Source of the DNA: Polaribacter sp. ALD11
GTDB lineage: Bacteria; Bacteroidota; Bacteroidia; Flavobacteriales; Flavobacteriaceae
NCBI RefSeq assembly: GCF_002831685.1
Contig: NZ_CP025119.1
Coordinates: forward strand, 841,001 to 905,000
DNA: 64,000 nt
Direction of reading: 5' to 3'
Under the pieces are notes generated by a model that worked only from the letters and a program-made list of their open reading frames with translations, searched no databases and was not told the origin of the DNA. Every line of letters begins with the position of its first letter. Position 1 is the stretch's first letter. Shown in pieces: positions 54,564 through 63,841 of the stretch. The translations under genes and the position numbers were made by a program.

Positions 54564-56380
54564 TGTCTGATATCATTCAACTTTTACCAGATCATGTAGC
54601 AAACCAAATTGCTGCAGGAGAAGTGGTACAACGCCCTGCTTCTGTAGTAAAAGAATTACTAGAAAATGCAATTGATGCAGGTGCAACCAATATAAAATTA
54701 TTAATAAAAGATGCTGGTAAAACGCTTATTCAAGTAATTGATGACGGTAAAGGAATGAGCACTACAGACGCTAGAATGAGTTTCGAACGTCATGCAACTT
54801 CTAAGATTCAGAAGGCAGAAGATTTATTCAATTTAAACACCAAAGGTTTTCGTGGAGAAGCTTTGGCTTCTATTGCTGCCATTGCACATGTAGAACTAAA
54901 AACAAAACCTACTGACGAAGAACTAGGTACGTGTATAAAAATTGAAGGAAGTAAAATAATTTCTCAAGAATTTGTTTCTACTGGTAAAGGCACAAGTTTA
55001 GCTGTAAAAAACTTATTCTACAATATTCCTGCAAGAAGAAATTTCTTAAAATCAGATACGGTAGAAACGCGCCATATTATTGATGAATTTCAACGGGTAG
55101 CTTTGGCACATTCAGACATTTCATTTTTATTACATCATAATAACAACGAAGTATATCACCTTAAAAGTGGAAATCTTCGTCAGCGCATTGTGGCTGTTTT
55201 TGGAACTAAAATGAATGAAAAATTAGTTCCTATTGATGAAAAAACAGATATTGTTGCTATTGAAGGTTTTGTTGCAAAGCCTGAGTTTTCTAAAAGAAAA
55301 CGAGGTGAACAATTCTTTTTTGTGAATAACCGATTTATAAAAAGTTCATACCTAAATCATGCAGTTGTAAGTGCTTTTGATGGTTTACTTGAACAAGGAG
55401 CACATCCTTCTTACTTCTTATATTTAACCGTTCCTGCAAATACAATAGACATTAACATTCACCCAACAAAGACAGAAATAAAGTTTGATAATGAAAAAGC
55501 TTTGTATGCGATGTTGCGTGCAACCGTAAAACATAGTTTAGGGCAATACAATGTTGCCCCTGTTTTAGATTTTAATAGAGATGCAGGTTTAGACACACCT
55601 TATGCATTTAAATCGGATGCAAAACCAGCTTCTGTTCCTAAAATTTCTGTTAACCCAGATTTTAACCCGTTTAAAGAAGAGCAATACCAAAAAGAAAGTA
55701 ATTTTTCTTTTAAAAAGGAAAAACCAACGGAGAGTTGGGAATCTTTATACACTTCAGTAGAAAGTTCGAACGAGCAACCAAATGCTAGTTTATTTGAGCA
55801 TCAAGAAGAAGAGAAAACACAAAAAACGTTTCAGATTCAGCGTAAATATGTAATGAGTTTGATAAAATCTGGTGTGGTTTTAATAAACCAATCTTTGGCA
55901 CATCAAAGAGTACTATATGAGCAATTTTTAGAAAGTATTACCGTTAAAGAAGCAAATAGTCAGCAATTATTGTTTCCTGTAAAAATATCTTTCTCTTCTG
56001 CAGAAATAGAAATGATTTACACAATAAAAACAGAGTTAGAAAACGCAGGTTTTTCTTTTGATGAATTTACAAAAGACAGTGTTACGATAAAAGGAATTCC
56101 GGTTTCTGTAACTGAGAGCAAAATTACTATTATTTTAGAAGAATTGTTAAATGATATGAATTTAGAAGTTCCAGATGCAAGTTTTAGTCATTTTGATGTA
56201 ATGGCAAAATCATTTGCAAAAACATTGTCTATAAAAACAGGAACATTATTATCTGAAAGAGAACAAGAAAGCTTAGTAAATAATTTGTTTTCTTGTAAAG
56301 AACCAACAGTTTCTCCTTTCGGTAAAGCAACATTTAAAACATTAACACTAAACCAAATAGACAACCTATTTAATAGCTAA
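54563..56380 (+). CDS. mutL: DNA mismatch repair protein MutL
   Basis: MutL links mismatch recognition by MutS to strand removal. The 605-residue protein has the GHKL ATPase motifs ENAIDAGAT, DDGKGM and TKGFRGEALASIA, then PARRNFLK and the transducer domain (INIHPTKTEIKF). The C-terminal dimerisation domain starts near 420. At the usual endonuclease motif DQHA-X2-E-X4-E it has NQSLAHQRVLYE, and the zinc-site CPHGRP is replaced by CKEPTVSP, so nuclease activity looks absent. The ATG overlaps the preceding stop. Confidence 0.96.
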   Translation: MSDIIQLLPDHVANQIAAGEVVQRPASVVKELLENAIDAGATNIKLLIKDAGKTLIQVIDDGKGMSTTDARMSFERHATSKIQKAEDLFNLNTKGFRGEALASIAAIAHVELKTKPTDEELGTCIKIEGSKIISQEFVSTGKGTSLAVKNLFYNIPARRNFLKSDTVETRHIIDEFQRVALAHSDISFLLHHNNNEVYHLKSGNLRQRIVAVFGTKMNEKLVPIDEKTDIVAIEGFVAKPEFSKRKRGEQFFFVNNRFIKSSYLNHAVVSAFDGLLEQGAHPSYFLYLTVPANTIDINIHPTKTEIKFDNEKALYAMLRATVKHSLGQYNVAPVLDFNRDAGLDTPYAFKSDAKPASVPKISVNPDFNPFKEEQYQKESNFSFKKEKPTESWESLYTSVESSNEQPNASLFEHQEEEKTQKTFQIQRKYVMSLIKSGVVLINQSLAHQRVLYEQFLESITVKEANSQQLLFPVKISFSSAEIEMIYTIKTELENAGFSFDEFTKDSVTIKGIPVSVTESKITIILEELLNDMNLEVPDASFSHFDVMAKSFAKTLSIKTGTLLSEREQESLVNNLFSCKEPTVSPFGKATFKTLTLNQIDNLFNS

Positions 56381-56382
56381 TT

Positions 56383-57105
56383 ATGGGGAAACTTACAGAC
56401 GGTATAAAACACCTAATTATAATAAATGTAATTTTGTTTGTAGCACCACAATTGCTACAATTAGATGTTACAAACATATTAGCATTGCATTTTCCTAAGA
56501 ATGAGCATTTTGGAATTTGGCAATATATTACACATATGTTTATGCATGGTAGTTTGCCACATATTTTATTTAATATGTATGGTTTATGGGCTTTTGGAAC
56601 GCCTTTAGAGCAAATGTGGGGAAAAAAGAAATTTTTATTCTTTTACTTTTCTGCAGGTCTTGGTGCAGGATTAATTTATACCCTAGTAAACTATTATCAA
56701 TTTAATGGTATTTATGATCTTTTTTTAAATGCAGGACTAAATCCTTCTGAAATTTTATCTGTTTTAGAAAAAGGAAGCACAAATGATGCTAGAATTGTTA
56801 GCTCAATAACACAAGAACAATTTAACAAAATAACGTCCTTATATAACACACCAGCAGTTGGTGCTTCTGGTGCCGTTTATGGCGTTTTAGTAGCCTTTGG
56901 TTTGTATTTTAAAGATGCGAAGTTAGCCTTGATATTTTTACCAATTCCAATCGCTGCAAAATACTTTATTCCTGTAATGATTTTAGGAGATTTATTCTTC
57001 GGAATGACGAAGTACTCTGTTGGTAATGTTGCCCACTTTGCACATATTGGTGGTGCTTTAATTGGATTTATTATTGCCTATTATTGGAAGAAAAAATCAA
57101 TTTAA
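56383..57105 (+). CDS. Rhomboid-family intramembrane serine protease 1
   Basis: This 240-residue protein has about six membrane helices. The catalytic Ser lies in GASGAVYGVL near 166 and the His in HIGGALIGF near 222; HMFMHGSLPHILFNMYGLWAFG is the conserved loop and helix. A soluble insertion of about 45 residues (near 110-155) precedes the Ser helix. It cleaves membrane proteins inside the bilayer; substrates are unknown. It starts 2 bp after mutL. Confidence 0.93.
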   Translation: MGKLTDGIKHLIIINVILFVAPQLLQLDVTNILALHFPKNEHFGIWQYITHMFMHGSLPHILFNMYGLWAFGTPLEQMWGKKKFLFFYFSAGLGAGLIYTLVNYYQFNGIYDLFLNAGLNPSEILSVLEKGSTNDARIVSSITQEQFNKITSLYNTPAVGASGAVYGVLVAFGLYFKDAKLALIFLPIPIAAKYFIPVMILGDLFFGMTKYSVGNVAHFAHIGGALIGFIIAYYWKKKSI

Positions 57106-57114
57106 AATGAATTA

Positions 57115-57969
57115 ATGAGTTTTATAGACACTTTAAAATACAAGTATAAAACAGGTACGATAATTGAAAAATTAATATACCTAAATGTTGCAGTTTTTGC
57201 GATTACACTTTTATTAACTGTTTTTCTAGGCTTATACAAAGAAGAGGCTAGCTTTATTACAAAATGGTTTTCATTAGATGATAATTTAGATATATTTCTT
57301 ACCAGACCTTGGTCGATAATTACTTATGGCTTTCTACATGCTGATTTTATTCATCTAATTTTCAATATGATTACGTTATATTTTATTGGAAATCTTTTTA
57401 TTCAATATTTTACACAGAAACAAGCGTTGACTTTTTACATTTTAGGAACTTTGTTTGGAGGAATTTTCTATCTATTAAGTCAGAATTATTTTCCTCTTTT
57501 TGAAGGAGATTCTTTTAAATTAGTTGGAGCTTCAGCAGGAATTTCGGCAATATTTATTGGTATTGTTACCTATATTCCCAATTATCAAATTAAAATTCCT
57601 CTTTTAGGTTTTTTAAAATTGTGGCATTTGGCAGTAATATGGTTGGCTTTCGATTTTATTGGTTTAATTGGAGATAATGCTGGTGGTAGTTTTTCTCATT
57701 TAGGGGGAAGTTTATTCGGCTTTTTATATGTGAATCAAGCAAGTAATAAAAAGATAGATCTTTCAAGCATGTTTTCTTCCTTTTTCAAAAGAAAAGAGAA
57801 ACCTTTAAAAACAGTTCATAAATCTGCTAAAAGAAAACAAAATACAGTTAAAACACCTGCACCAAACCAAGTACAAATAGATACCATATTAGATAAAATA
57901 AGTAAGTCTGGTTACGATACACTTACAAAAACTGAAAAGGAGTTTTTGTTTAAACAAGGAAAAAGATAA
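57115..57969 (+). CDS. Rhomboid-family intramembrane serine protease 2 with C-terminal extension
   Basis: This 284-residue paralogue of the preceding gene has the catalytic Ser in VGASAGISAIF near 142 and the His in FSHLGGSLFGF near 194. After the membrane domain comes a basic cytoplasmic tail (about 215-284) ending TLTKTEKEFLFKQGKR, similar to the small tail domain often seen in flavobacterial rhomboids. It follows the first rhomboid gene by 9 bp. Confidence 0.92.
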   Translation: MSFIDTLKYKYKTGTIIEKLIYLNVAVFAITLLLTVFLGLYKEEASFITKWFSLDDNLDIFLTRPWSIITYGFLHADFIHLIFNMITLYFIGNLFIQYFTQKQALTFYILGTLFGGIFYLLSQNYFPLFEGDSFKLVGASAGISAIFIGIVTYIPNYQIKIPLLGFLKLWHLAVIWLAFDFIGLIGDNAGGSFSHLGGSLFGFLYVNQASNKKIDLSSMFSSFFKRKEKPLKTVHKSAKRKQNTVKTPAPNQVQIDTILDKISKSGYDTLTKTEKEFLFKQGKR

Positions 57970-58980
57970 ATGAAGAACCTATCCTTTTTAGACAAAATTC
58001 TTTATTTAGTGAACTCATTAATGGCAACGTTACTTTTGTTATCATTTCTATTGCCTTTTATTTCCCCAAAAACTATTCCTGCATTTGCAATACTGAGCCT
58101 TTTTGTACCAATTCTACTCATAATAAACGCGGCTTTTGCTGTATATTGGCTTATTAAATTAAAAAAACAATTTCTTTTATCCTTTATAATTTTAACTATA
58201 GGATGGCTTTTTACAAGTCCGTTTTATAAAATATCTAGTAATAATTCATCCTTAAATTCCGATTTAAAAGTGATGAGTTATAACGTAAAGGCCTTTGATT
58301 TATTTACAAAAAAAAAGGATACTACAAGTTCTAAAAATGGTTTCGATTTCATAGCCAACAAAAACCTCGATGTTATAGCGATTCAAGAATACTACCAGTC
58401 GAAAAAAATAAAACTTTCCTTTCCATATAAATATGTGAAATTTAAAACTGAAAATGGTAAATACGGTATGGCTATTTATTCTAAATATAAAATTATAAAT
58501 TCTGGTTCATTAAATTTACAAAGCCCTGGTAATAATATTATTTTTGTAGATATATTAAAAAAGAAAGATACCATTAGAATTTATAATGCACATTTCGAAT
58601 CTCTAAGAATAAAACCTAATGAAGAGAATTTTGGACAAGAAAATTCAGAAAAATTAATAAAACGGATTTCTACATCATTTAAAAAACAAGCAGAACAAAC
58701 CGACTTATTTTTAAAGCATGAGCAACAATGGAAAGGCAAGAAAATAATTTGTGGCGATTTTAATAATACCGCCTACTCTTGGATGTATCACGAAGTTTCT
58801 AAAAACAAAAAAGATGCTTTTATAGAAGCTGGTAAAGGTTTTGGAAAGTCTTATAATTACTGGTTTCCATTAAGAATAGATTTTATTTTAACTGATGAAA
58901 ATGCTATTATAAATCAGTTTTCAACTTTCTCTGAAGAATTTTCAGACCACTTCCCTATTCAATCGAAAATAAATTGGTAA
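57970..58980 (+). CDS. Membrane-anchored endonuclease/exonuclease/phosphatase-fold protein
   Basis: This 336-residue protein has three N-terminal membrane helices (about 8-85) and an EEP-fold domain (about 95-336) with VMSYNVKAFD, IQEYY, the ICGDFNNTAYSW motif and the terminal SDHFPI, which together give the metal-dependent catalytic site. The substrate could be nucleic acid, phospholipid or a phosphate ester. It begins on the base after the rhomboid stop, so it is co-transcribed. Confidence 0.9.
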   Translation: MKNLSFLDKILYLVNSLMATLLLLSFLLPFISPKTIPAFAILSLFVPILLIINAAFAVYWLIKLKKQFLLSFIILTIGWLFTSPFYKISSNNSSLNSDLKVMSYNVKAFDLFTKKKDTTSSKNGFDFIANKNLDVIAIQEYYQSKKIKLSFPYKYVKFKTENGKYGMAIYSKYKIINSGSLNLQSPGNNIIFVDILKKKDTIRIYNAHFESLRIKPNEENFGQENSEKLIKRISTSFKKQAEQTDLFLKHEQQWKGKKIICGDFNNTAYSWMYHEVSKNKKDAFIEAGKGFGKSYNYWFPLRIDFILTDENAIINQFSTFSEEFSDHFPIQSKINW

Positions 58981-59004
58981 TTTTATATTTTTATATTTGC
59001 TAGT

Positions 59005-59697
59005 ATGGAGTATATGTATCTTTTAGTTTGTGTTTTACTTTTTATTCCTTGGTTAATTATTTTTTATTCTAAAAATAATTTAAGAAACAGGATGATTAAG
59101 GCTGGTTTAATGGCTGCTCCATTCGGAATAATAAACATGTGGTTTAGACTAGACTATTGGAATGCCCCTGAAATATATCTTTTTTATAACTTAATTTCTA
59201 TTGAAGATGCAATTTTTGGTTTTATAACCACAGGTATTAGTGTTTCTATCTATGATTCAATATTTACTAAAGAGCATATTAAATTTGAAAATAGTAGGCA
59301 TAAAATAATATTGCTTTTTTTATTCATAATTTTCGCCTCATTCTTTGTTCTTAATAATGCAATGGGTGTAAATTCTATGTTTATGTTTTGTATTCCTCTA
59401 TTAGTTTTAACAACATATATTACAATTATAGTTAGAAGAGATTTGTTAATTCCCTCTCTAGTTACAGGTGTATTTTGTGTACTAATAGCAATTCCTATCT
59501 ATATGTTTTCATTTAACTATATTGCTCCCGATTTTTGGAATACCTATTGGTTCCTTTCAGGAAAAAAATATGGTTGGACTGTTTTTGGAAATGTACCAGT
59601 TTTAGAATTATTATGGTATTTCTCTTGGGGTTCTTTCTCGGCTGTTCTATATGATTATGGAAAAGGAACAAAAAAAGTTGTAAAAAAAGTTTTTTAA
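59005..59697 (+). CDS. Lycopene cyclase domain-like membrane protein
   Basis: This 230-residue integral membrane protein has six to seven helices. SIEDAIFGFITTGISVSIYD near 65 resembles the signature helix of CrtYc/d-type lycopene cyclase domains, and FNYIAPDFWN and GNVPVLELLWYFSWGSFSAVLYD form what looks like a second such unit. A role in carotenoid cyclisation is possible, but no carotenoid gene is nearby, so the function is open. It follows the EEP gene by 24 bp. Confidence 0.6.
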   Translation: MEYMYLLVCVLLFIPWLIIFYSKNNLRNRMIKAGLMAAPFGIINMWFRLDYWNAPEIYLFYNLISIEDAIFGFITTGISVSIYDSIFTKEHIKFENSRHKIILLFLFIIFASFFVLNNAMGVNSMFMFCIPLLVLTTYITIIVRRDLLIPSLVTGVFCVLIAIPIYMFSFNYIAPDFWNTYWFLSGKKYGWTVFGNVPVLELLWYFSWGSFSAVLYDYGKGTKKVVKKVF

Positions 59698-59709
59698 AAC
59701 TCAAAGCAC

Positions 59710-60027
59710 TTATTTTTCAAAACCATACTCTCTTTCTACTTTACAAATGCGTAGTTGATACTTCTTGTACCATTTCTCTCTTCCTAAATTTCTGGCTTCA
59801 ATATGCTCTAAATTGTTTTTCCAAGCCACAATAGCATCTAGGTTTTGCCAATAAGAAACAGTAATTCCTACCTCGCTTCTTGCAGATTCTATGCCTAAGT
59901 AACCTGGTTGTTCTTTTGCCAATACTTCTATTTTATTTGCTGTTTCTAAATAACCACTAATATTATCGGTTAAAATAGTTGAAAATATTACAGCATAATA
60001 AGGAACTTTTAAATCATCAATAATCAT
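59710..60027 (-). CDS. Antibiotic biosynthesis monooxygenase (ABM) family protein
   Basis: This 105-residue protein has the small ferredoxin-like fold pattern of ABM proteins: YYAVIFSTILTD, then LAKEQPGYLGIESARS and GITVSYWQNLDAIVAWKN. Members range from quinone-forming monooxygenases to enzymes of unknown role; the name does not imply antibiotic synthesis. Its start overlaps the stop of the acetyltransferase gene by ATGA, so the two are translationally coupled. Confidence 0.88.
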   Translation of the reverse strand: MIIDDLKVPYYAVIFSTILTDNISGYLETANKIEVLAKEQPGYLGIESARSEVGITVSYWQNLDAIVAWKNNLEHIEARNLGREKWYKKYQLRICKVEREYGFEK

Positions 60028-60521
60028 AGTATAATTTGGTATTTTATTTCTGAAAGTGACACATCTTTATCTCTAAAATATTTCACTCTTTTAAACTTTA
60101 GACGTTCTAATATTTTTACTGATGCCTTGTTTTCAAGAACAACATAAGCAACTAGCTTTTTTATTTTTAACTGCTTGCTATAATAAAGTAAACCTTCACA
60201 AACTTCGTAACCATAGCCTTTCCCCCAACACTCTTCAACAAACCTATATCCAATTTCATCATCAATATTATCTTTTACCAATGCAAGAGTGCCTATAAAT
60301 TTTGCTCCTTGTTTTCTTTCAATCGCATAAATCCAAAAATCATTTTTTGGCTTAATGTATAAAGATATTAAGTATTTTAGTTCTTTAGAATTCTCTTCAA
60401 AATTCTTAACAGTTCCTGTTGCGTATTTTAAAACTTCTGGGTTATTTTCAAGCACATGAAATTCTTGTAAATCGTCTGAATTCAATTTTCTAATAAGTAG
60501 TCTTTCTGTTTCAAAAATCAT
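60024..60521 (-). CDS. GNAT-family N-acetyltransferase (RimJ/RimL type)
   Basis: This 165-residue acetyltransferase has the N-terminal ETERLLIRKLNSDD typical of RimJ/RimL-like members and the acetyl-CoA site region IGYRFVEECWGKGYGYEVCEGLL near 95. The acceptor could be a ribosomal protein N-terminus or a small molecule. It is the first gene of a two-gene operon with the ABM gene. Confidence 0.92.
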   Translation of the reverse strand: MIFETERLLIRKLNSDDLQEFHVLENNPEVLKYATGTVKNFEENSKELKYLISLYIKPKNDFWIYAIERKQGAKFIGTLALVKDNIDDEIGYRFVEECWGKGYGYEVCEGLLYYSKQLKIKKLVAYVVLENKASVKILERLKFKRVKYFRDKDVSLSEIKYQIIL

Positions 60522-60532
60522 GAATAATATCG

Positions 60533-60540
60533 TACTTTTG
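60533..60540 (+). promoter_or_regulatory. -7 element of mtaB
   Basis: TACTTTTG matches TANNTTTG and lies 20 bp upstream of the ATG at 60561. The -33 position has no clear TTG. Confidence 0.5.
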
Positions 60541-60560
60541 CAAATGCTAAATGTACCAAA

Positions 60561-61895
60561 ATGAACGCAGAAAAAAAAGTTGCTTTTTATACTTTAGGTT
60601 GCAAATTAAACTTCTCTGAAACATCTACTATTGCTAGAAATTTTGTTAGTGAAGGTTTCGAGCGTGTAGAGTTTGAAGAAAAAGCTGATGTATATGTTAT
60701 AAATACCTGTTCTGTTACAGACAACGCAGACAAACGTTTTAAAACCATAGTTAAAAATGCATTGAAAAAGAACGACGATGCCTTTTTAATTGCAGTAGGT
60801 TGTTATGCACAATTAAAACCAGAAGAGTTAGCTGCAGTAGATGGCGTAGATTTGGTTTTAGGAGCTACAGAAAAGTTTAATGTTACTTCTTATATAAATG
60901 ATTTAACTAAAAATGATATTGGAGAGGTTCACTCTTGCGAAATTTCTGATGCAGATTTTTACGTTGGTTCTTATTCAATTGGAGACAGAACACGTGCTTT
61001 TTTAAAAGTGCAAGATGGTTGCGATTATAAATGTACGTATTGTACTATCCCTTTAGCAAGAGGTATTTCGAGATCAGACACTTTACAAAATGTAATTGAT
61101 AATGCCAAAGAGATTTCTTCTAAAGGAATTAAAGAAATAGTCTTAACAGGCGTTAATATTGGTGATTATGGTAAAGGAGAATTTGGAAACAAAAAACATG
61201 AACATACTTTTCTAGAATTAGTAAAAGAATTAGATCGTGTTGAAGGAATTCATAGATTGCGAATTTCATCAATAGAACCAAACCTATTAAAAGACGAAAC
61301 AATAGATTTTGTTTCTAAATCCTCTTCTTTTGTACCACATTTTCATATTCCATTACAATCTGGTTCAGATGAATTGTTAAAGAAAATGAAACGTAGGTAT
61401 TTAAAAAACACCTATACAAATAGAGTTTCTAAAATAAAAGAAGTAATGCCAAATGCCTGCATTGGTGTAGATGTTATTGTTGGTTTCCCTGGAGAAACGG
61501 AAGAACTTTTCTTAGAAACGTATAACTATTTAAACGATTTAGATATTTCTTATTTACATGTTTTCACATATTCTGAAAGACCTAACACAGCGGCTGTAGA
61601 AATGGACGGCGTTATTCCGAAGAAAGTAAGAGCAAAACGAAGTAAAATGTTACGAGGTTTGTCTGCTAAAAAAAGACGTGCTTTTTATGAATCTCAATTA
61701 GGAAATACTTTAACTGTTTTATTTGAAAGTGAAAATAAAGAAGGTTACATAAATGGTTTTACAGAGAATTATGTAAAAGTTAAAACACCATGGAATCCTG
61801 AATTAGTGAATACTTTACACAGCATTAAATTAACAGAAATTGATGAAGACGGCTTAGTTAGATTGACTTTTACAGAGGAGTTAGTTAAAAATTAA
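60561..61895 (+). CDS. mtaB: tRNA t6A37 methylthiotransferase MtaB
   Basis: MtaB is a radical-SAM enzyme that adds a methylthio group to t6A37 in tRNAs reading ANN codons. The 444-residue protein has the N-terminal cluster-binding Cys residues (LGCKLNFSE, NTCSVTDNADK, VGCYAQL), the radical-SAM motif CDYKCTYCTIP near 153 and a C-terminal TRAM domain (about 380-444). The combination LGCKLN, TCSVT and CTIPLARG distinguishes it from MiaB and RimO. Confidence 0.94.
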   Translation: MNAEKKVAFYTLGCKLNFSETSTIARNFVSEGFERVEFEEKADVYVINTCSVTDNADKRFKTIVKNALKKNDDAFLIAVGCYAQLKPEELAAVDGVDLVLGATEKFNVTSYINDLTKNDIGEVHSCEISDADFYVGSYSIGDRTRAFLKVQDGCDYKCTYCTIPLARGISRSDTLQNVIDNAKEISSKGIKEIVLTGVNIGDYGKGEFGNKKHEHTFLELVKELDRVEGIHRLRISSIEPNLLKDETIDFVSKSSSFVPHFHIPLQSGSDELLKKMKRRYLKNTYTNRVSKIKEVMPNACIGVDVIVGFPGETEELFLETYNYLNDLDISYLHVFTYSERPNTAAVEMDGVIPKKVRAKRSKMLRGLSAKKRRAFYESQLGNTLTVLFESENKEGYINGFTENYVKVKTPWNPELVNTLHSIKLTEIDEDGLVRLTFTEELVKN

Positions 61896-61950
61896 CACCT
61901 TAATATATGAAGAGTGGCACCTCTTTTGATATATTTACTAAAAAGAATAA

Positions 61951-62610
61951 ATGAAGAAAATCCCTATTTACTTTATGCCTGGTTTAGCTGCTGGACCAGA
62001 AATTTTTGAAAACTTAGAATTAGACCTAGAAAAATATACTCTTCATTATTTAAAATGGATAAAACCTCTTGCTCTAGAAGAGGATATCGATAATTACGCC
62101 TGTAGGCTAAGTGATGAAATCAAAGAAAAAAACCCTGTATTAGTAGGTGTTTCTTTTGGCGGAATTTTAGCACAAGAATTGGCTAAATTTGTACACCCTA
62201 AAAAAGTGATTATTATTTCTAGTGTTAAAAACCAAAACGAATTACCAAAAAGATTCAAATTTGCGAAATTCACAAAGGTTTACAAATTTTTTCCTACCAA
62301 AGTTATAGAAAACTTTGAAGATTACACTGTATATTTTTTAGGTAAATCTCTAACAAAAAAAGCAAATTTGTATAAAAAATATCTTTCCGTTAGAGGAAAA
62401 AAATACCTAAAGTGGTCTATTTATAACGTTATCAAATGGGAACAATTAAGGCCAATTGAAAATATTGTTCATATTCATGGAACAAAAGACACTGTTTTTC
62501 CTATTAAAAATATTAAAAATGCAATAGAAATTAAAGGAGGAACACATGTTATGATTTTAACAAAAGCTAAAAAAATATCAAAAATTATTGATGAAGTTTT
62601 AACTTGTTAA
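61951..62610 (+). CDS. Alpha/beta-hydrolase
   Basis: This 219-residue protein has the nucleophile elbow VGVSFGGILAQ (Ser near residue 69) and a probable catalytic His in KGGTHVMI near the C-terminus; HGTKDTVFP supplies the likely acid. The opening IPIYFMPGLAAGPEIFENL gives the oxyanion region. It lacks a signal peptide, so it is cytoplasmic. The substrate is unknown. Confidence 0.88.
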   Translation: MKKIPIYFMPGLAAGPEIFENLELDLEKYTLHYLKWIKPLALEEDIDNYACRLSDEIKEKNPVLVGVSFGGILAQELAKFVHPKKVIIISSVKNQNELPKRFKFAKFTKVYKFFPTKVIENFEDYTVYFLGKSLTKKANLYKKYLSVRGKKYLKWSIYNVIKWEQLRPIENIVHIHGTKDTVFPIKNIKNAIEIKGGTHVMILTKAKKISKIIDEVLTC

Positions 62611-62653
62611 AACAAAGCCATTTCCTTACATTTATATTATAAAATTGCAAAAC

Positions 62654-63556
62654 ATGAAATCATCTCAACGTATTCTATCATTATTAAGTGTAACTATTAT
62701 AACAGTACTTTTTTATAATGGTGTTCATAAATCGGACTCAGATCCTGAAACACAGACACATAAAACCTATAAAATAAAAACATTAAAACTACCAAACGGG
62801 CTTAATTTAGCTGGAGAAAGGGTTCCCGTAGAAATTAATGATGTAAAGGAAAGAATGGAAAGAGAATTGTTGGTAAACACCTATTGGCAATCTAACGGAA
62901 TTTTACTTATAAAAAGAGCGAACAAATATTTTCCTATTTTAGAACCTCTATTAAAAAAACATAATTTACCAGATGATTTTAAATTTTTAGCCCTAGCCGA
63001 AAGCGGTTTTACAGATGAAACATCTTCTGTAGGTGCAGCAGGAATGTGGCATTTTATGAAAACAACTGGTAAAGAATATGGTTTAGAAATTAATGATAAT
63101 GTAGATGAACGCTATAATATTGAAAAATCTACTGAAGTAGCTGCTGAATATTTGAAAAAATCGAAAGAACGATTGGGTTCTTGGACCTTGGCTGCTGCTG
63201 CTTATAATGCAGGTAATTATGGTGTTTCTAGAAGGTTAGAAACTCAACAAGTAGATAATTATTATGATGCCTTACTACCAAATGAAACTGAAAGGTATAT
63301 TTTTAGAATATTGGCTCTAAAAGAAATTATTTCGAACCCTAAAAAATATGGTTTTGTTTTTGAAGAGGGAGATTTGTATACGCTTGAAGAAACTAAAATA
63401 GTAAAAGTAGATTCTGTTATTTCTAATTTAACATTATTTGCTAAGAAGTTTGGGATGAATTATAAAGAACTTAAAATTCACAATCCTTGGTTAAGAGAAA
63501 ATAAATTAAACAATAGGAGTCGAAAATTATATGAAATTAAAGTTCCTGTAAATTAA
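62654..63556 (+). CDS. Lytic transglycosylase with LysM-like C-terminus
   Basis: This 300-residue protein has an N-terminal signal/anchor helix (residues 10-25) and an SLT domain at about 100-220 with the catalytic Glu in LALAESGF, then GAAGMWHFMKTTGKEYGL and TLAAAAYNAGNYG. The C-terminal 45 residues (LTLFAKKFGMNYKELKIHN) look like a LysM-type peptidoglycan-binding unit, as in MltD. It should cleave glycan strands of the cell wall. I use the ATG at 62654 rather than TTG at 62645. Confidence 0.92.
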   Translation: MKSSQRILSLLSVTIITVLFYNGVHKSDSDPETQTHKTYKIKTLKLPNGLNLAGERVPVEINDVKERMERELLVNTYWQSNGILLIKRANKYFPILEPLLKKHNLPDDFKFLALAESGFTDETSSVGAAGMWHFMKTTGKEYGLEINDNVDERYNIEKSTEVAAEYLKKSKERLGSWTLAAAAYNAGNYGVSRRLETQQVDNYYDALLPNETERYIFRILALKEIISNPKKYGFVFEEGDLYTLEETKIVKVDSVISNLTLFAKKFGMNYKELKIHNPWLRENKLNNRSRKLYEIKVPVN

Positions 63557-63557
63557 T

Positions 63558-63755
63558 TTATTCAATAACATTTTTAACCCTACCAACCAAGCCAGATTCT
63601 AGCTGAACTTTAATACCATAAGGGTGATTTAAAGATTTTGTTAGAATCTTACTTACTTTTCCTTCACTTAACTCACCAGATATTTGATGATGCTTTTGTA
63701 CGATTTCTACAAATAACCCTATTTGTATATTTTTTCTTTGTCTTCCATCAATCAT
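63558..63755 (-). CDS. YwbE-family small protein
   Basis: This 65-residue protein fits the YwbE (DUF2196) family: GRQRKNIQIGLFVEIVQKHHQ, then LSEGKVSKILTKS and HPYGIKVQLESGLVGRVK. The pattern suggests a KOW-like small beta barrel that could bind RNA; the function is not established. It converges on the lytic transglycosylase gene with a 1-bp gap and no terminator. Confidence 0.9.
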   Translation of the reverse strand: MIDGRQRKNIQIGLFVEIVQKHHQISGELSEGKVSKILTKSLNHPYGIKVQLESGLVGRVKNVIE

Positions 63756-63781
63756 AATAATATTTTAAATTACAAAAATAA

Positions 63782-63812
63782 AAAAGCCTATCAATTATTG
63801 ATAGGCTTTTAG
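63782..63812 (-). terminator. Terminator of the cold-shock gene
   Basis: AAAAGCCTATCAA (63782-63794) pairs perfectly with TTGATAGGCTTTT (63798-63810) around a 3-base loop, with a U-run on the minus-strand transcript. Confidence 0.85.
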
Positions 63813-63841
63813 ATAAAAAATTAACTAGTAATAATATATAA

